Origin: Pseudomonadota bacterium
GTDB taxonomy: Bacteria > Pseudomonadota > Gammaproteobacteria > Xanthomonadales > Xanthomonadaceae
Reading direction: 5' to 3'
DNA length: 64,000 bases
Assembly (NCBI GenBank): GCA_018242365.1
Contig: JAFECB010000015.1
Location: 122,885-186,884, forward strand
Below, piece after piece: positions 33,468 to 42,546 of the stretch. A model generated the notes under the pieces. It did not search any database and had not been told where the DNA came from. It saw only the letters and a list, made by a program, of their open reading frames with translations. Positions within the stretch are counted from its first letter, which is position 1. Each line of letters opens with the position of its first letter. Both the position numbers and the translations under genes were made by a program.

Positions 33468-33850
33468 CCCTGCGCGGGCGGGCAATAGGTCTTGACGGCG
33501 GCCTGGTTCAGGTCGATCTGCGATTTGCGCTCGTCGGCACTGAGGTTGCGGTCCGGCTTGCCGTCGCCATTGCTGTCGATGCCCACCGATTCATTGCTTT
33601 GCAGGCGGGCCAGATTGGATCGCACGCTCTTGCACTGCGCGCTTTCTTCCGGTGCGGTGGCGGCGGTCGTGGCCGGTACCGCGCGCGGGGTATCGAGGTT
33701 GCGGGCGCTGTATTGCCCCTCGGGCCGGGTATCGGAATATTGGTTCACACCACCCGTCGAAGTGGATTTGTAGACCCGTTGTTGGGCCAGGGCCGGTGCC
33801 GCCACCAGTGCCACGCCGAGGACGAGGACAATCGATCGGAAGAGGGTCAT
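33464..33850 (-). CDS. Exported DUF4124 protein with calcium-loop-like motif
   Basis: 128 residues. Signal peptide (LFRSIVLVLGVALVAAPALA, cleaved after ALA), then a DUF4124-type region (QRVYKSTSTGGVNQYSDTRP) and a C-terminal part with Cys in AQCKSVRSNL and TYCPPAQG. It contains VGIDSNGDGKPDRN, which looks like a thrombospondin-type-3/dockerin calcium loop with D, N and D in ligand positions; calcium binding is inferred. Overlaps the next DUF4124 gene by four bases (ATGA). Confidence 0.8.
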   Translation of the reverse strand: MTLFRSIVLVLGVALVAAPALAQQRVYKSTSTGGVNQYSDTRPEGQYSARNLDTPRAVPATTAATAPEESAQCKSVRSNLARLQSNESVGIDSNGDGKPDRNLSADERKSQIDLNQAAVKTYCPPAQG

Positions 33851-33920
33851 GGGCGCACTCCGCTGGGTTGTCTGCTGATTGCAGCACTGTGGCGGCGTCG
33901 CTGCAAGTCTTTATGAAAGG

Positions 33921-34037
33921 CTGAACAACTCCATCCAGGAGTTGTCAGCCCACGCCGAGTCCGGTCAAGGCCCGGACTCGGCGCACACGAATCAATCACT
34001 GGCATGATTGATTCGTGGCCAGCCGTCCATGGCTGGC
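33921..34037. repeat. Array of four consecutive hairpins before pssA
   Basis: In 117 bases: (1) ACAACTCC/GGAGTTGT with ATCCA loop and one bulge outside (33921-33948), the same palindrome as at 49984; (2) GCCGAGTCCGG/CCGGACTCGGC, perfect 11 bp (33954-33982); (3) ACGAATCAATCA/TGATTGATTCGT, perfect 12 bp (33987-34016); (4) GCCAGCC/GGCTGGC, perfect 7 bp (34018-34037). Lies between divergent DUF4124 and pssA genes, 63 bases before the pssA start. Confidence 0.75.
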
Positions 34038-34099
34038 GAGAACGAGGCCTCTTGGGGTGCTTTCGCATCCTCCTCCGGAGCTTCCCGTACACTGCCGCG

Positions 34100-34882
34100 A
34101 TGGATCAACAAGACGCTCCTGTCGCCCCGCGTCGTGGCCGCGGCATCTATCTATTGCCCAACCTGTTCACGACAGGGGGGCTGTTCGGCGGCTTCTTTGC
34201 GATCATCGCTGCTTCGCAGGGGCGCTTCGAAGCGGCCTGCGTGGCGATCTTCATCGCTGCGGTGCTGGACGGTCTGGATGGCCGGGTCGCGCGGTTGACC
34301 AATACCCAGAGCGAATTCGGCGTGCAGTACGACTCGTTGGCCGACTTGATCAGCTTCGGCATGGCGCCGGCGATGGTCATGTATTACTGGGCGCTGCTGT
34401 CGCTGCGCGATGACGGCATCACCCTGGGCAAGATCGGCTGGCTGGCGGCCTTCCTGTACGCGGCCTGCGCGGCCTTGCGCCTGGCCCGCTTCAACAGCCA
34501 GGTCGGGATTGTCGATAAACGCTGGTTCATCGGGCTGGCCAGTCCCGCTGCGGCCGGGCTGATGGCGAGCTTCGTCTGGACCTGCGAGCGTGGTGGCTGG
34601 AGTGGTACCGAGCTGCGCTTTTTCGCCTTGGGCCTGACCATCATCGCCGGCCTGCTGATGGTCAGCCGGATCCGCTACACCAGCTTCAAGGGCAGTGGCA
34701 AAGGCCCCAAGGCCGACCGCGTGCCGTTCATCGTCTTGCCCTTGGTGGTGGGTTTGTTGATCGCGTTGTGGATCGCGCCGGCCGAGACCTTGCTGGGTGC
34801 GAGCGTGCTGTACGCCCTGTCCGGCCCGATCCAGGGCTTGTTGCGCCGACGCAAGCCGGCCGATGCGGACGCAGGCGCGTGA
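34100..34882 (+). CDS. pssA: CDP-diacylglycerol-serine O-phosphatidyltransferase
   Basis: 260 residues. Makes phosphatidylserine, precursor of phosphatidylethanolamine, in the inner membrane. CDP-alcohol phosphotransferase motif D-G-x(2)-A-R-x(8)-G-x(3)-D-x(3)-D is exact in DGLDGRVARLTNTQSEFGVQ plus YDSLAD; about eight hydrophobic helices. This is the integral-membrane (Bacillus/Gram-positive-like) type rather than the E. coli PLD-type enzyme. The ATG at 34100 is the family start; earlier ATGs would add residues from the hairpin array. Its stop overlaps the next gene (GTGA). Confidence 0.95.
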   Translation: MDQQDAPVAPRRGRGIYLLPNLFTTGGLFGGFFAIIAASQGRFEAACVAIFIAAVLDGLDGRVARLTNTQSEFGVQYDSLADLISFGMAPAMVMYYWALLSLRDDGITLGKIGWLAAFLYAACAALRLARFNSQVGIVDKRWFIGLASPAAAGLMASFVWTCERGGWSGTELRFFALGLTIIAGLLMVSRIRYTSFKGSGKGPKADRVPFIVLPLVVGLLIALWIAPAETLLGASVLYALSGPIQGLLRRRKPADADAGA

Positions 34883-35136
34883 ACTTCGATCCACTGCAGC
34901 GCGCGGTATTGGGCGAGCTGGGTCTCGTCACCTATCGGTACGTCGGCGGGGAATCCGGGGCCGTCGATATCGCCCCCGAACTGCTGGCGCGGCTGGCGCG
35001 GGCAGCCGGTGTTCCCGAAGCGCACCTGCTGGAACAGCCACGTCTGCTGGCGCAGGCTGCGAAGATGGGCGATGACCCGCGTGCAAAACGCGCACTATGG
35101 CCCTTGCTGCGCGCGTTGCGGCGGGATCCGCAGTGA
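34879..35136 (+). CDS. Small protein, possible minimal psi subunit of DNA polymerase III
   Basis: 85 residues, starting with GTG in a GTGA overlap with pssA and ending in a GTGA overlap with rimI. In E. coli and relatives the gene just before rimI is holD, whose product psi links the chi subunit to the clamp loader. The N terminus here, DPLQRAVLGELGLVTYRYVG, resembles the psi N-terminal W/x-x-L-x-x-L-G-I/L-x-x-x-x-x-R region, and RAKRALWPLLRAL near the end resembles the C-terminal A-x-R-A-A-L-W segment of psi. The central nucleotide-hydrolase-like fold of E. coli psi (137 residues) would be cut down. Homology is weak; synteny carries most of the weight. Confidence 0.55.
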   Translation: MNFDPLQRAVLGELGLVTYRYVGGESGAVDIAPELLARLARAAGVPEAHLLEQPRLLAQAAKMGDDPRAKRALWPLLRALRRDPQ

Positions 35137-35621
35137 ACGCGAACCCGCGCGTCGCGCTTGTGGCGGCCGGCGTGACCAGCCTGCGCCCGATGCGGGACAC
35201 CGACCTCGATGCGGTGATGGCGATCGAAGTGCGCGCGTATCCCTTTCCGTGGACGCGTGGCATTTTTCGCGACTGCCTGCATGCCGGTTATTCGATGTGG
35301 GTGCACGAACGTGACGGTGCCATCGTCGGTTATGGCGTGCTCAGCGTCGCGGTGGGTGAGGCGCATGTACTCAACCTGTGCACGGCACCCGGAGGCGAAG
35401 GCCAGGGTCTGGGTCAGCGCATGCTGCACGCCTTGCTGAAGATCGCGCGCAGCCAACGCGCACAACGCGTATTCCTCGAAGTGCGGCCATCCAACCCGCG
35501 TGCAATCGATCTGTACCAGCGCTGCGGCTTCAATGAAATCGGACGGCGACCACGCTACTACCCGGCAACCGGTGGGCGCGAAGATGCGATCGTGATGGCA
35601 ATGGAATTGCTGGATGCTTGA
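35133..35621 (+). CDS. rimI: Ribosomal-protein-S18-alanine N-acetyltransferase
   Basis: 162 residues. Acetylates the N-terminal Ala of ribosomal protein S18. GNAT fold with [33 protein letters not shown], the acetyl-CoA loop [21 protein letters not shown] and the RimI ending [33 protein letters not shown] start at 35133 overlaps the preceding TGA (GTGA), so three genes (pssA, the HolD-like protein and rimI) are translationally chained. Confidence 0.94.
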   Translation: MNANPRVALVAAGVTSLRPMRDTDLDAVMAIEVRAYPFPWTRGIFRDCLHAGYSMWVHERDGAIVGYGVLSVAVGEAHVLNLCTAPGGEGQGLGQRMLHALLKIARSQRAQRVFLEVRPSNPRAIDLYQRCGFNEIGRRPRYYPATGGREDAIVMAMELLDA

Positions 35622-35665
35622 TCCTGCGCAGGTTTGCGTTGTTCGATCGCCTTAGAATGCGCCGC

Positions 35666-36019
35666 ATGGACATCTTCAAGAGTTTCACCTTCGAGGCCGC
35701 GCACCGGCTGCCCAACGTTCCGGACGGGCACAAATGCGCACGTCTGCATGGACATTCGTTCCGCATCGAATTGCATGTATCGGGTGAACCTGACCCACAT
35801 ACCGGCTGGGTGATGGATTTCGCCGATCTGGGCCGCGTCTTCAAGCCGGTGCTGGAGCGCCTCGACCATCACTATCTCAACGAGATCGAAGGGCTGGAGA
35901 ATCCCACCAGTGAGCGCTTGGCGCAGTGGATCTGGGAACAGGTGAAGCCGGGATTGCCGCTGCTTGCGGAGATCGTGGTACGTGAAACCTGCACCTCGGG
36001 ATGCCGCTACCGCGGTTGA
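35666..36019 (+). CDS. queD: 6-carboxytetrahydropterin synthase
   Basis: 117 residues. Second step toward queuosine: dihydroneopterin triphosphate to 6-carboxytetrahydropterin. Zinc-site His are visible in [10 protein letters not shown] and [10 protein letters not shown] (H-x-H), the catalytic Cys is in the same KCARLHGH segment, and the [18 protein letters not shown] element and final [13 protein letters not shown] match QueD. The ATG at 35666 lacks a Shine-Dalgarno, but a TAGAAT hexamer ends at 35658, so the message may begin at the ATG itself (leaderless). Other queuosine genes are not in the window. Confidence 0.92.
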   Translation: MDIFKSFTFEAAHRLPNVPDGHKCARLHGHSFRIELHVSGEPDPHTGWVMDFADLGRVFKPVLERLDHHYLNEIEGLENPTSERLAQWIWEQVKPGLPLLAEIVVRETCTSGCRYRG

Positions 36020-36076
36020 GGCCGGCGAGTCCGGGGACGGACAGGCTGACGAGGCCTGCGTCAAAATAGTCAGCGG

Positions 36077-36105
36077 TTGACTATCATTCTCATTTGCGTT
36101 TGAAT
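36077..36105 (+). promoter_or_regulatory. Fur-box promoter of bfd
   Basis: TGACTATCATTCTCA (36078-36092) is the reverse of TGAGAATGATAGTCA, matching the Fur 7-1-7 consensus at 11 of 14 positions. It overlaps a -35 TTGACT (36077-36082), spaced 17 bases from TTGAAT (36100-36105). Iron repression of bfd is the expected result. Confidence 0.75.
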
Positions 36106-36135
36106 AGCGGCCATCCTCACCGTACCCGGTGCCCG

Positions 36136-36339
36136 ATGTACGTTTGCATCTGCAATGGCGTGACCGACCGCGTGATCCGCGAAGCCGCGGAAGCCGGATG
36201 CAGCAGCGTGGCCGAGATGACCATGCGCACCGGGGCCGGCTCCAACTGCGGTGCCTGCCTTGGCCTCGTCGGCGAGATCATCGGCGAGGTGCAGTCGCGC
36301 CGTGCGCTGGAGCTGCCGGTGCTGGCGAACGCCGCTTGA
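36136..36339 (+). CDS. bfd: Bacterioferritin-associated ferredoxin
   Basis: 67 residues. 2Fe-2S protein that reduces the haem of bacterioferritin and frees stored iron. Cluster Cys pattern C-x-C ... C-x(2)-C is visible in MYVCICNGVTD and GSNCGACLGL. ATG at 36136 opens with MYVCIC as usual. A Fur box overlaps its promoter, so it should be made under iron starvation. bfr follows 104 bases later with its own start region. Confidence 0.94.
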   Translation: MYVCICNGVTDRVIREAAEAGCSSVAEMTMRTGAGSNCGACLGLVGEIIGEVQSRRALELPVLANAA

Positions 36340-36443
36340 GCCGCATCAGCCAGATCGCGACGAGATAACGCGGACGATTCGCGTTACGCCGGTTTTCCCC
36401 GCTGCGCGCTACAGTGCCCGCATTCCACGCACGGAGCACGGCC

Positions 36444-36917
36444 ATGAAAGGCGACGACAAGGTCATCGGCTACCTCAACAAGGTGCTCTTCAACGAGCTG
36501 ACCGCGATCAACCAGTATTTCCTGCACGCCAAGATGCTGAAGAACTGGGGCTTGAAGACACTGGCCGCGCACGAGCATCACGAGTCCATCGACGAGATGA
36601 AGCATGCCGATCTGCTGGCCGAGCGGATCCTGTTCCTCGATGGCCTGCCCAATTTCCAGGCGCTGGGCAAGCTGCGGATCGGCGAGACGCCGACCGAGAT
36701 CCTGCGTTGCGACCTGGCTCTGGAAATGGATGCGATGCCGGTGCTGCGCGAGGCGATTGCCTATTGCGAATCGATCGGCGACATCGGCAGCCGCAAGCTG
36801 TTCGCCGACATCCTCCATTCCGAGGAAGAGCATATCGATTGGCTGGAAACCCACCTGTCGTTGATCGATCGCGTGGGTGAGCAGAACTACCTTGCGCAGG
36901 CGATCGAGGAATCCTGA
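36444..36917 (+). CDS. bfr: Bacterioferritin
   Basis: 157 residues, standard length. Haem-containing iron-storage ferritin (24-mer). Ferroxidase-centre ligands seen: [14 protein letters not shown] [12 protein letters not shown] (E18, Y25), [14 protein letters not shown] (E51, H54, and the haem Met at 52-type position via DEM), DLALEMDAM, and [13 protein letters not shown] (E127, H130). The ATG at 36444 (MKGDDKVI) is the family start. Follows bfd on the same strand. Confidence 0.97.
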   Translation: MKGDDKVIGYLNKVLFNELTAINQYFLHAKMLKNWGLKTLAAHEHHESIDEMKHADLLAERILFLDGLPNFQALGKLRIGETPTEILRCDLALEMDAMPVLREAIAYCESIGDIGSRKLFADILHSEEEHIDWLETHLSLIDRVGEQNYLAQAIEES

Positions 36918-36967
36918 GCCATCAACAATGGTGGGGCAATGAGGTGCACCCAACGTGCCTTCCGGGA

Positions 36968-37056
36968 TCGCGCCCCTGCGGTGCGCTCCTGCACAGCCCC
37001 ATAGGTGCCGCGATGGTTACGCGCAAGTCCCGTAGGAGCGCACCGCAGGGGCGCGA
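36968..37056. repeat. Palindromic REP-like repeat, locus 4
   Basis: TCGCGCCCCTGCGGTGCGCT (from 36968) and the inverted AGCGCACCGCAGGGGCGCGA (to 37056) flank a 40-base spacer, between convergent bfr and the histidine kinase gene. Same unit as loci at 8.0, 16.5 and 21.4 kb. Confidence 0.85.
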
Positions 37057-37129
37057 TGGCTGCGCGGATGGGTGAGGAATCTAACGTCCCGTCATGGCGT
37101 TGGCGTGAGAACCCGCCTCAAGGCGCTGC

Positions 37130-39439
37130 TCAGCGCTTCTTGTTGTCTGCAAGCGATGCCTTGAGTGCTTCACGCACCGAGGCGTATTCGTTGACCAATC
37201 GCGCGACGGCCTGCGCCGGTTGCGAGAGGGTGCCGTCGCGGGCGCCGTATTCGAGGTCGCGTGCGGCATTCGACAGGGTCATCGCGCCGACGTTCGCGCT
37301 CGAGGATTTCAGCGTATGCGCGGCGATCCGCAGCGCGATAGGGTTGCTGGCCGAGACCGCATGTTCGAGCTGGGCGATCAGCCGTGGCGCGTCCTCCAGG
37401 TAGACCGCGATGATCTTGTCGACTTCATCGCCCAGCACCTCGCGCAGTTCGTTCAACACCGCACGGTCGATCGAAGCCGGCAGTGGCACGGCCTGTGGAT
37501 CGGCGGTGGCCGAAGGCGAGGCCGAGGCGGATGCCGGGGCAGAGGGCGGTACCGGCATATGGGTTCCCTTCCAGCGTGCGATGCATTGTTCCAGTTCGGC
37601 GCGACTGACCGGTTTGGAGAGGTAATCGTCCATCCCCGCGTCGAGGCATTTGCGGCGATCACCGGCCATCGCGTTGGCGGTCATCGCCACGATCGGCAGG
37701 CGGCGTTGCGCCTTGCGTTGCTGTTCCAGCTCGCGCCAGCGACGGGTTGCCGAATAGCCGTCCAGCACCGGCATCTGGCAGTCCATCAGCACCATGTCGT
37801 ATTCGCCCTCGTCGAGCTTGGCGAGTGCCGCCTGGCCATTGCCGGCGGTGTCGCAATCGGCCCCCAGCACCTGCAACAGGCGTTGCGCGACCATCAGGTT
37901 GACCGGGTTGTCCTCCACCAACAGGATGTTGGCGCGACGGCCCAGCTCGACCTTGGGTGCGGGTGTCGGCGGCGCGGGATGCGGGTCTTGCGGTGCCCAG
38001 GCCACGCCGGAGGATGACAGCGCCGAGCGCAAGTCGGCATCGCCGATATTGCGCGCGACGATGGTCGAGCCGACCGGCAGGTCGTGCGAGGTCACGTCGT
38101 CGCTGCGCAGGTAGACCAGCCGCGCATTGCCGTACTGCTCGCGCCGTTCCATATTGCGGGCCAGCGACACGGCCGTACTGCGGATGCTCGACAGGTCGGC
38201 CAGCACCACCGAGAAATTCCACGGCTCGCCCTGGGTACTGGCCTGACGCAGTTTTTCCAGCGCATCGTGGGTGTTTTCCACCGCGGTGATCCGCAAGCCC
38301 CAATTGGGCAGAAGCAGCGTCAGCCGCATGCGCAGTTTTGCATCGGTGGTGATCAGCAGGACGCGGCCGCCGTGCAGCTCCTCTCGGCGCGCGGTGATGT
38401 CGCCTTGCACCTTGAGCAGGGGGATCTCGAACCAGAACACCGAGCCTCGCCCCGGTTCGGATTCCACCCCGATCTTGCCGCCCATCAGCGACACGATGCG
38501 TTGCGAGATTACCAACCCGAGGCCGGTGCCGCCGTACAGCCGGGTGGTCGAGGCATCGGCCTGGCTGAAGGGCCGGAACAGCTTGTCGCGGGTGGCCGCA
38601 TCAATGCCGATGCCGGTGTCCTGTACCTCGAAGCGCAACTGGTGCTGGTTGCCGCTCTCGCCCATGCGCCGCACATGCATGGTGATCGTGCCGTGCTCGG
38701 TGAACTTGATCGCGTTGCTGAGCAGATTGCTCAGGATCTGGCGCAGGCGTACCGGATCGCCACGCACCGGCAAGCGCACCGCCGCATCGATCTGCAGCGT
38801 CATGTGCAGGCCCTTGGCTTCGGCGGGCCGCTGCATCAGGGTAAGCACGCTCTGCATCAATTCCCGCAGGTTGAAGCCGGTGGTTTCCAGTTCGAGCCGG
38901 TTGGCCTCGAGCTTGGAGTAATCGAGGATGTCATCGACGATCCGCAGCAGTTGCTGTGCAGACGCGGAGGCAGTCTTCAGGAATTCCTGCTGTTCCAGCT
39001 GCAAGCGCGTGTTCGACAGCAGGTCGAGCATCGGGATGATGCCATTGAGCGGGGTGCGGATTTCGTGGCTCATGGTGGCGAGGAATTCGCCCTTGGCCAT
39101 CACCGCCGATTCGGCCGCCTGCTTGGCCTGGGTCAGCTCCTGCTCAAGCTGGGTATGGCGATTGATTTCCAACTGCAGCGCGCTGATTTCTTCGGCATTG
39201 CGATGGTTCTGCTCCTCCTGCACCTGCAATTGCGAATCGCGTTGGCGGGTGGTGATCGCAAGCGTGGTGGTCGCAAACAGCGCGAGCAAGGCCAGCACAA
39301 GCGCAATCAGTTGCCAGGGTCCTTCGATGCCGAAGCGTTCGATCAGCAGGGACAGCGCCACGCCGGCGGCAGCGCCCAGCGCGAGCCAGCGCATCACCAT
39401 CAGGTTCGGGCCCTGGCGGACGGTGGTATCAGGACTCAC
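37130..39439 (-). CDS. Hybrid sensor histidine kinase with receiver and HPt domains
   Basis: 769 residues. Two N-terminal membrane helices (about 15-35 and 42-62) with almost no periplasmic loop, a coiled coil (65-115), HisKA with the phospho-His at 125 ([12 protein letters not shown]), HATPase with [20 protein letters not shown] and [11 protein letters not shown], a degenerate receiver-like domain (about 370-480), a true receiver with Asp553 ([10 protein letters not shown]) and Lys in YLSKPVS, and a C-terminal HPt with His708 ([13 protein letters not shown]). A full phosphorelay in one chain, like BarA/RpfC. Sensory input is unclear since it lacks a large periplasmic domain. Coupled by ATGA overlap to the upstream FimX-like gene. 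Confidence 0.93.
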   Translation of the reverse strand: MSPDTTVRQGPNLMVMRWLALGAAAGVALSLLIERFGIEGPWQLIALVLALLALFATTTLAITTRQRDSQLQVQEEQNHRNAEEISALQLEINRHTQLEQELTQAKQAAESAVMAKGEFLATMSHEIRTPLNGIIPMLDLLSNTRLQLEQQEFLKTASASAQQLLRIVDDILDYSKLEANRLELETTGFNLRELMQSVLTLMQRPAEAKGLHMTLQIDAAVRLPVRGDPVRLRQILSNLLSNAIKFTEHGTITMHVRRMGESGNQHQLRFEVQDTGIGIDAATRDKLFRPFSQADASTTRLYGGTGLGLVISQRIVSLMGGKIGVESEPGRGSVFWFEIPLLKVQGDITARREELHGGRVLLITTDAKLRMRLTLLLPNWGLRITAVENTHDALEKLRQASTQGEPWNFSVVLADLSSIRSTAVSLARNMERREQYGNARLVYLRSDDVTSHDLPVGSTIVARNIGDADLRSALSSSGVAWAPQDPHPAPPTPAPKVELGRRANILLVEDNPVNLMVAQRLLQVLGADCDTAGNGQAALAKLDEGEYDMVLMDCQMPVLDGYSATRRWRELEQQRKAQRRLPIVAMTANAMAGDRRKCLDAGMDDYLSKPVSRAELEQCIARWKGTHMPVPPSAPASASASPSATADPQAVPLPASIDRAVLNELREVLGDEVDKIIAVYLEDAPRLIAQLEHAVSASNPIALRIAAHTLKSSSANVGAMTLSNAARDLEYGARDGTLSQPAQAVARLVNEYASVREALKASLADNKKR

Positions 39440-41154
39440 AGGGTGGCGCTCCGGAAGTCGAAATCGAGGGTTTGTTCAGGGCGATGCACCAGGTTGCCTT
39501 GGATGAAATCGATGCCGCCAATCCACAACGCCGCGGCCGCCTGCGGATCTTCCACGCCTTGTGCGATCACCTGCAGGCCTTGCCGATGGGCGAAATAGAT
39601 GGCCTCGCGCATTTCGTCGTGCAGCGATTGCGCCAGCGGCAAGCGGGCAAAATCCGAAGCGAGACGCAAATAGCCGAGCGGCAACACGTCGATCAATTGC
39701 GAGGTCTCCATGTTGTGCCGGTACTGGCTGAGCGAGAACTGCACGCCACTGGATGTCATCTGTCTGCAGAATTCGCGCAGCAGGACGGCGTGGACCAAGG
39801 CTTCTTCCAGCCGCAAATCGATGATCAGCGCTTGCCCATCCACGTCGGCATCCCGGATCGCCTGCTGCAGCCAGCTCGCGTAACTGTCCTGTGCCAGCGT
39901 CCGCGGCGACTGCGAGACGATCAGCTGGATCGGCCGCGACGCGCGACGGCGATCACGCAGGAGCTTCAGTGCGGTTTGCATCACCCAGCGATCGAGATCT
40001 GCCAGGAGCCCGGCGTTCTGGGCGATGTCGAGAAACTCCGCTGCCTTTCGCACGCTGCCATCCGGGCCGCGCATGCGCACCAGCACCTGGTAGCGGGCCT
40101 CGTTGCCGCCGGCCACCGCCACCACCGGCTGGAAGGCGAGATACAGCGCGTCGCTTTTCTCGTCGGACAGCGCAGCACGCAATTCGTCGACGATTTCATT
40201 GGCGACAAATCGGTCGGGCGGCAGGTAGCGGGCTATGCCTATCGGCGAGCCGTGTGCCTCGCGCGCGGCGTCCTCGGCGGCGGCCAGTGCCTCGCCGGTG
40301 TCGCTGAAGCCGTGCTCGAAGGTGGTATAGCCCACCGTGCAACGCAGGCGCAGGGTGGTGTCACCGACACGAAACTCGGTGTAGCCAATGCCATCGCGCA
40401 GGCGGCGTGCGTATTCCTCCAGCCAACCGGCATCATGACCACCGGCCACGACCAGGAAGGCGTTGTCGCTCAGGCGCGCGGCGGCTTCATTGCGGGTCAG
40501 CTCCTGCAACTTGCCGCCGGCGGCATTGATCAGGTCTTCGAACTCGGCGTAGCCGAAGCGATCGTGCAGGGCGGCGGCATTGCCCATCTCGATCAACAGC
40601 GCGCCACCGTGGATACCTGAGGTGGCCTGCTCCAGCAGGATCTTCATCAGCGCCGGCCGGGTGTACAGCCCGGTCACCGGATGCCGGGTCGGCTCGGTGG
40701 TGACTTGCAGGCTGTGGCCGATGGCGCGTGCACGGCGGATGCGGCTTTGCACGGCGACCACGAGGTGGCGAGGGCGGACGGGCTTGACGATGTAGTCGTC
40801 GCCGCCGTGTTCGAGCGCGGTCAGCTCGCTGTCCGGGTTCTGGTCGCCGGTCAGGAATACCACCGGCATGTGGCGGAAACGCGGGTGTTCGCGGATCTGC
40901 TCCGTCAACGAGGTGCCACTGGTGCCCGGCATGTGCAGGTCCATCAGCACCAGATCCGGCTCGAAGCGCTCCAGTGTCGCCATCATGCCGTCCGGCATCG
41001 CGACCACCTCGGCCTCCATCCCGGCACCGCGCAGGATCGCTTCGGCGAACATCGCCTGGCTGCGATCGTCCTCGACGATCAGGACGCGGAAACGATCCGA
41101 TTCGGCCGCACTCGGCAATTCGGAAAGCGGGGACTCGCTGGGCGCATCGTTCAT
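39436..41154 (-). CDS. Receiver-degenerate GGDEF-degenerate EAL protein (FimX-like)
   Basis: 572 residues. Receiver domain with phospho-Asp72 ([12 protein letters not shown]) and Lys in [10 protein letters not shown], then a GGDEF fold (about 155-320) where the motif is replaced by SDNAF, and an EAL fold (325-565) where EAL reads QVL (YQVLVRM) and the catalytic metal residues and DDFG-type loop are lost ([10 protein letters not shown]). It should neither make nor break cyclic di-GMP but may bind it, as does FimX, the type IV pilus regulator. Unlike FimX it lacks a PAS domain. Strong Shine-Dalgarno AAAGGAGG before the ATG. Expected to receive phosphate from the co-operonic hybrid kinase. Confidence 0.88.
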   Translation of the reverse strand: MNDAPSESPLSELPSAAESDRFRVLIVEDDRSQAMFAEAILRGAGMEAEVVAMPDGMMATLERFEPDLVLMDLHMPGTSGTSLTEQIREHPRFRHMPVVFLTGDQNPDSELTALEHGGDDYIVKPVRPRHLVVAVQSRIRRARAIGHSLQVTTEPTRHPVTGLYTRPALMKILLEQATSGIHGGALLIEMGNAAALHDRFGYAEFEDLINAAGGKLQELTRNEAAARLSDNAFLVVAGGHDAGWLEEYARRLRDGIGYTEFRVGDTTLRLRCTVGYTTFEHGFSDTGEALAAAEDAAREAHGSPIGIARYLPPDRFVANEIVDELRAALSDEKSDALYLAFQPVVAVAGGNEARYQVLVRMRGPDGSVRKAAEFLDIAQNAGLLADLDRWVMQTALKLLRDRRRASRPIQLIVSQSPRTLAQDSYASWLQQAIRDADVDGQALIIDLRLEEALVHAVLLREFCRQMTSSGVQFSLSQYRHNMETSQLIDVLPLGYLRLASDFARLPLAQSLHDEMREAIYFAHRQGLQVIAQGVEDPQAAAALWIGGIDFIQGNLVHRPEQTLDFDFRSATL

Positions 41155-41406
41155 CCTTGCCTCCTTTGACCGAAGCCTTGCCGCGTCCTGGTTCAATTCC
41201 CAGGGGCGACGGCAATCGACGGTGAGTGGATTCCCATGATCCACCTGATCGGGATTCTGACGCAAAACGCGGGCGATGGGTTCCCTTTGATGGGGGATGC
41301 CGCAAGCTCCCTCCGTGGCAGGCCATGCATCGGACACCGTGCCATTGCGGGGCGTCCGCGCAGGACAGGCTTGACGCGGGGCCACCGCGGATGCGATATC
41401 CGGGCC

Positions 41407-42147
41407 ATGACGGAGCCGGTGGCACCTGCAGTGACGCATCATCGGGGACATCCGCGCACCGCGGTGGTCGTGCTGGTGGCGGGTGCCTTGTTGCTCGGCT
41501 TGTGGGGCGCGTGGCGCAGCTTCGGCCCGATTCCGCCGAATGCGCGCGAACGGCTGGAGACGCAGGCCCGCCGGATCGACACCCTGGAGCAACAGGCCAC
41601 GACACTTGCGCGCTCCGACCAGATCAGCCGCAAGGCGAATCAGGACCTGCAACACACCCTCGCCGATCGTGACGAGGAGATCGCGGGCCTGCGTGCCGAT
41701 ATCGCCTTCTACGAGCGCTTCGTCGGCGCGGCCGGACAGCGACATGGCTTGAGCGTGCACGAGTTGAAGCTGAAGCCGCAGGGGAATTCCGGCGTCTGGC
41801 ATTTCGTTGCGACCCTGACCCAGAACCTGAATCGCGATGCGATCAATAGCGGCCGGCTGGACTTGACCCTGGAGGCAAGCGTGGCGGGGCGGATGCAGAA
41901 CCTGGCCTGGGCGGCCCTGCGCCAGCAGCCGAATGCGCCGGGCGTCGGCTATGCCTTCAAGTATTTCCAGCAGGTCGAGGGCGACATCGTGCTGCCAAAG
42001 GGCACCGTGCCGGTGCGGGTCGTGGTGCGCTTGCAGCCGCAGTCCGGGGCGGCGGTCGAGCAGTCCTTCGGTTGGGCCGATGCCACCGGCGCAGAAGCTG
42101 CCACGCGCGCACCCACGACGCCGCCAGTGACACCGCCACACGGTTGA
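41407..42147 (+). CDS. Membrane-anchored coiled-coil protein (DUF6776-like)
   Basis: 246 residues, function unknown. One N-terminal helix (AVVVLVAGALLLGLWGAWRSF, about 20-40) followed by a coiled coil (ARERLETQARRIDTLEQQA to ADRDEEIAGLRADIAFYERF, about 50-115) and a beta-rich domain (LSVHELKLKPQGNSGVWHFV onward) that ends with FSFGWADATG-like QSFGWADATG and a Thr/Pro tail. I believe it belongs to the DUF6776 group seen in Xanthomonadaceae, but I am not sure of the number. Transcribed toward erpA, with a 31-base gap; likely co-transcribed. Confidence 0.75.
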   Translation: MTEPVAPAVTHHRGHPRTAVVVLVAGALLLGLWGAWRSFGPIPPNARERLETQARRIDTLEQQATTLARSDQISRKANQDLQHTLADRDEEIAGLRADIAFYERFVGAAGQRHGLSVHELKLKPQGNSGVWHFVATLTQNLNRDAINSGRLDLTLEASVAGRMQNLAWAALRQQPNAPGVGYAFKYFQQVEGDIVLPKGTVPVRVVVRLQPQSGAAVEQSFGWADATGAEAATRAPTTPPVTPPHG

Positions 42148-42178
42148 TTGACGACGAGCCAGCCCCCATCCTGCGCGG

Positions 42179-42544
42179 ATGGATTCGGCCGCTCTCGCAC
42201 ACGTTCGCACCTTGATGCCGCTGGCACCGGTGGATTTCACCGCAGCGGCCGCAGCCAAGGTGCGTGAATTGCTGGCCGAGGAGGGCGATGCGTCGCTCAA
42301 GCTGCGCGCCTACATCCAGGGTGGCGGCTGCACCGGCTTCCAGTACGGCTTCGAATTCGATGATGGCCAGAACGATGACGACATCGCAATCATGACCGAT
42401 GGGGCCACCCTGCTGATCGACCCGCTCAGCCTGCAATACCTCGCCGGCGCAGCGGTGGACTATGTCGAATCCCTGACAGGCGCGCGCTTCGTCATCCGCA
42501 ATCCGGATGCCAAGACAACCTGCGGCTGTGGTGGTGCCGAGTAA
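42179..42544 (+). CDS. erpA: Iron-sulfur cluster insertion protein
   Basis: 121 residues. A-type carrier that delivers 4Fe-4S clusters to apoenzymes. The three cluster Cys are seen in [16 protein letters not shown] and the terminal TTCGCGGAE (C-G-C). [23 protein letters not shown] is the family middle motif. The start at 42179 adds 12 residues before an internal ATG (42215) that could also be used. Follows the coiled-coil gene and precedes nudC by two bases. Confidence 0.94.
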   Translation: MDSAALAHVRTLMPLAPVDFTAAAAAKVRELLAEEGDASLKLRAYIQGGGCTGFQYGFEFDDGQNDDDIAIMTDGATLLIDPLSLQYLAGAAVDYVESLTGARFVIRNPDAKTTCGCGGAE

Positions 42545-42546
42545 GC

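Noticed and set aside
30816..33488. Open frame of 890 codons on the + strand opposite proS
   Set aside because: It lies antisense to proS and the H-NS-like gene, which have clear family motifs; high-GC codon use on one strand opens long frames on the other. It shows no domain of its own.
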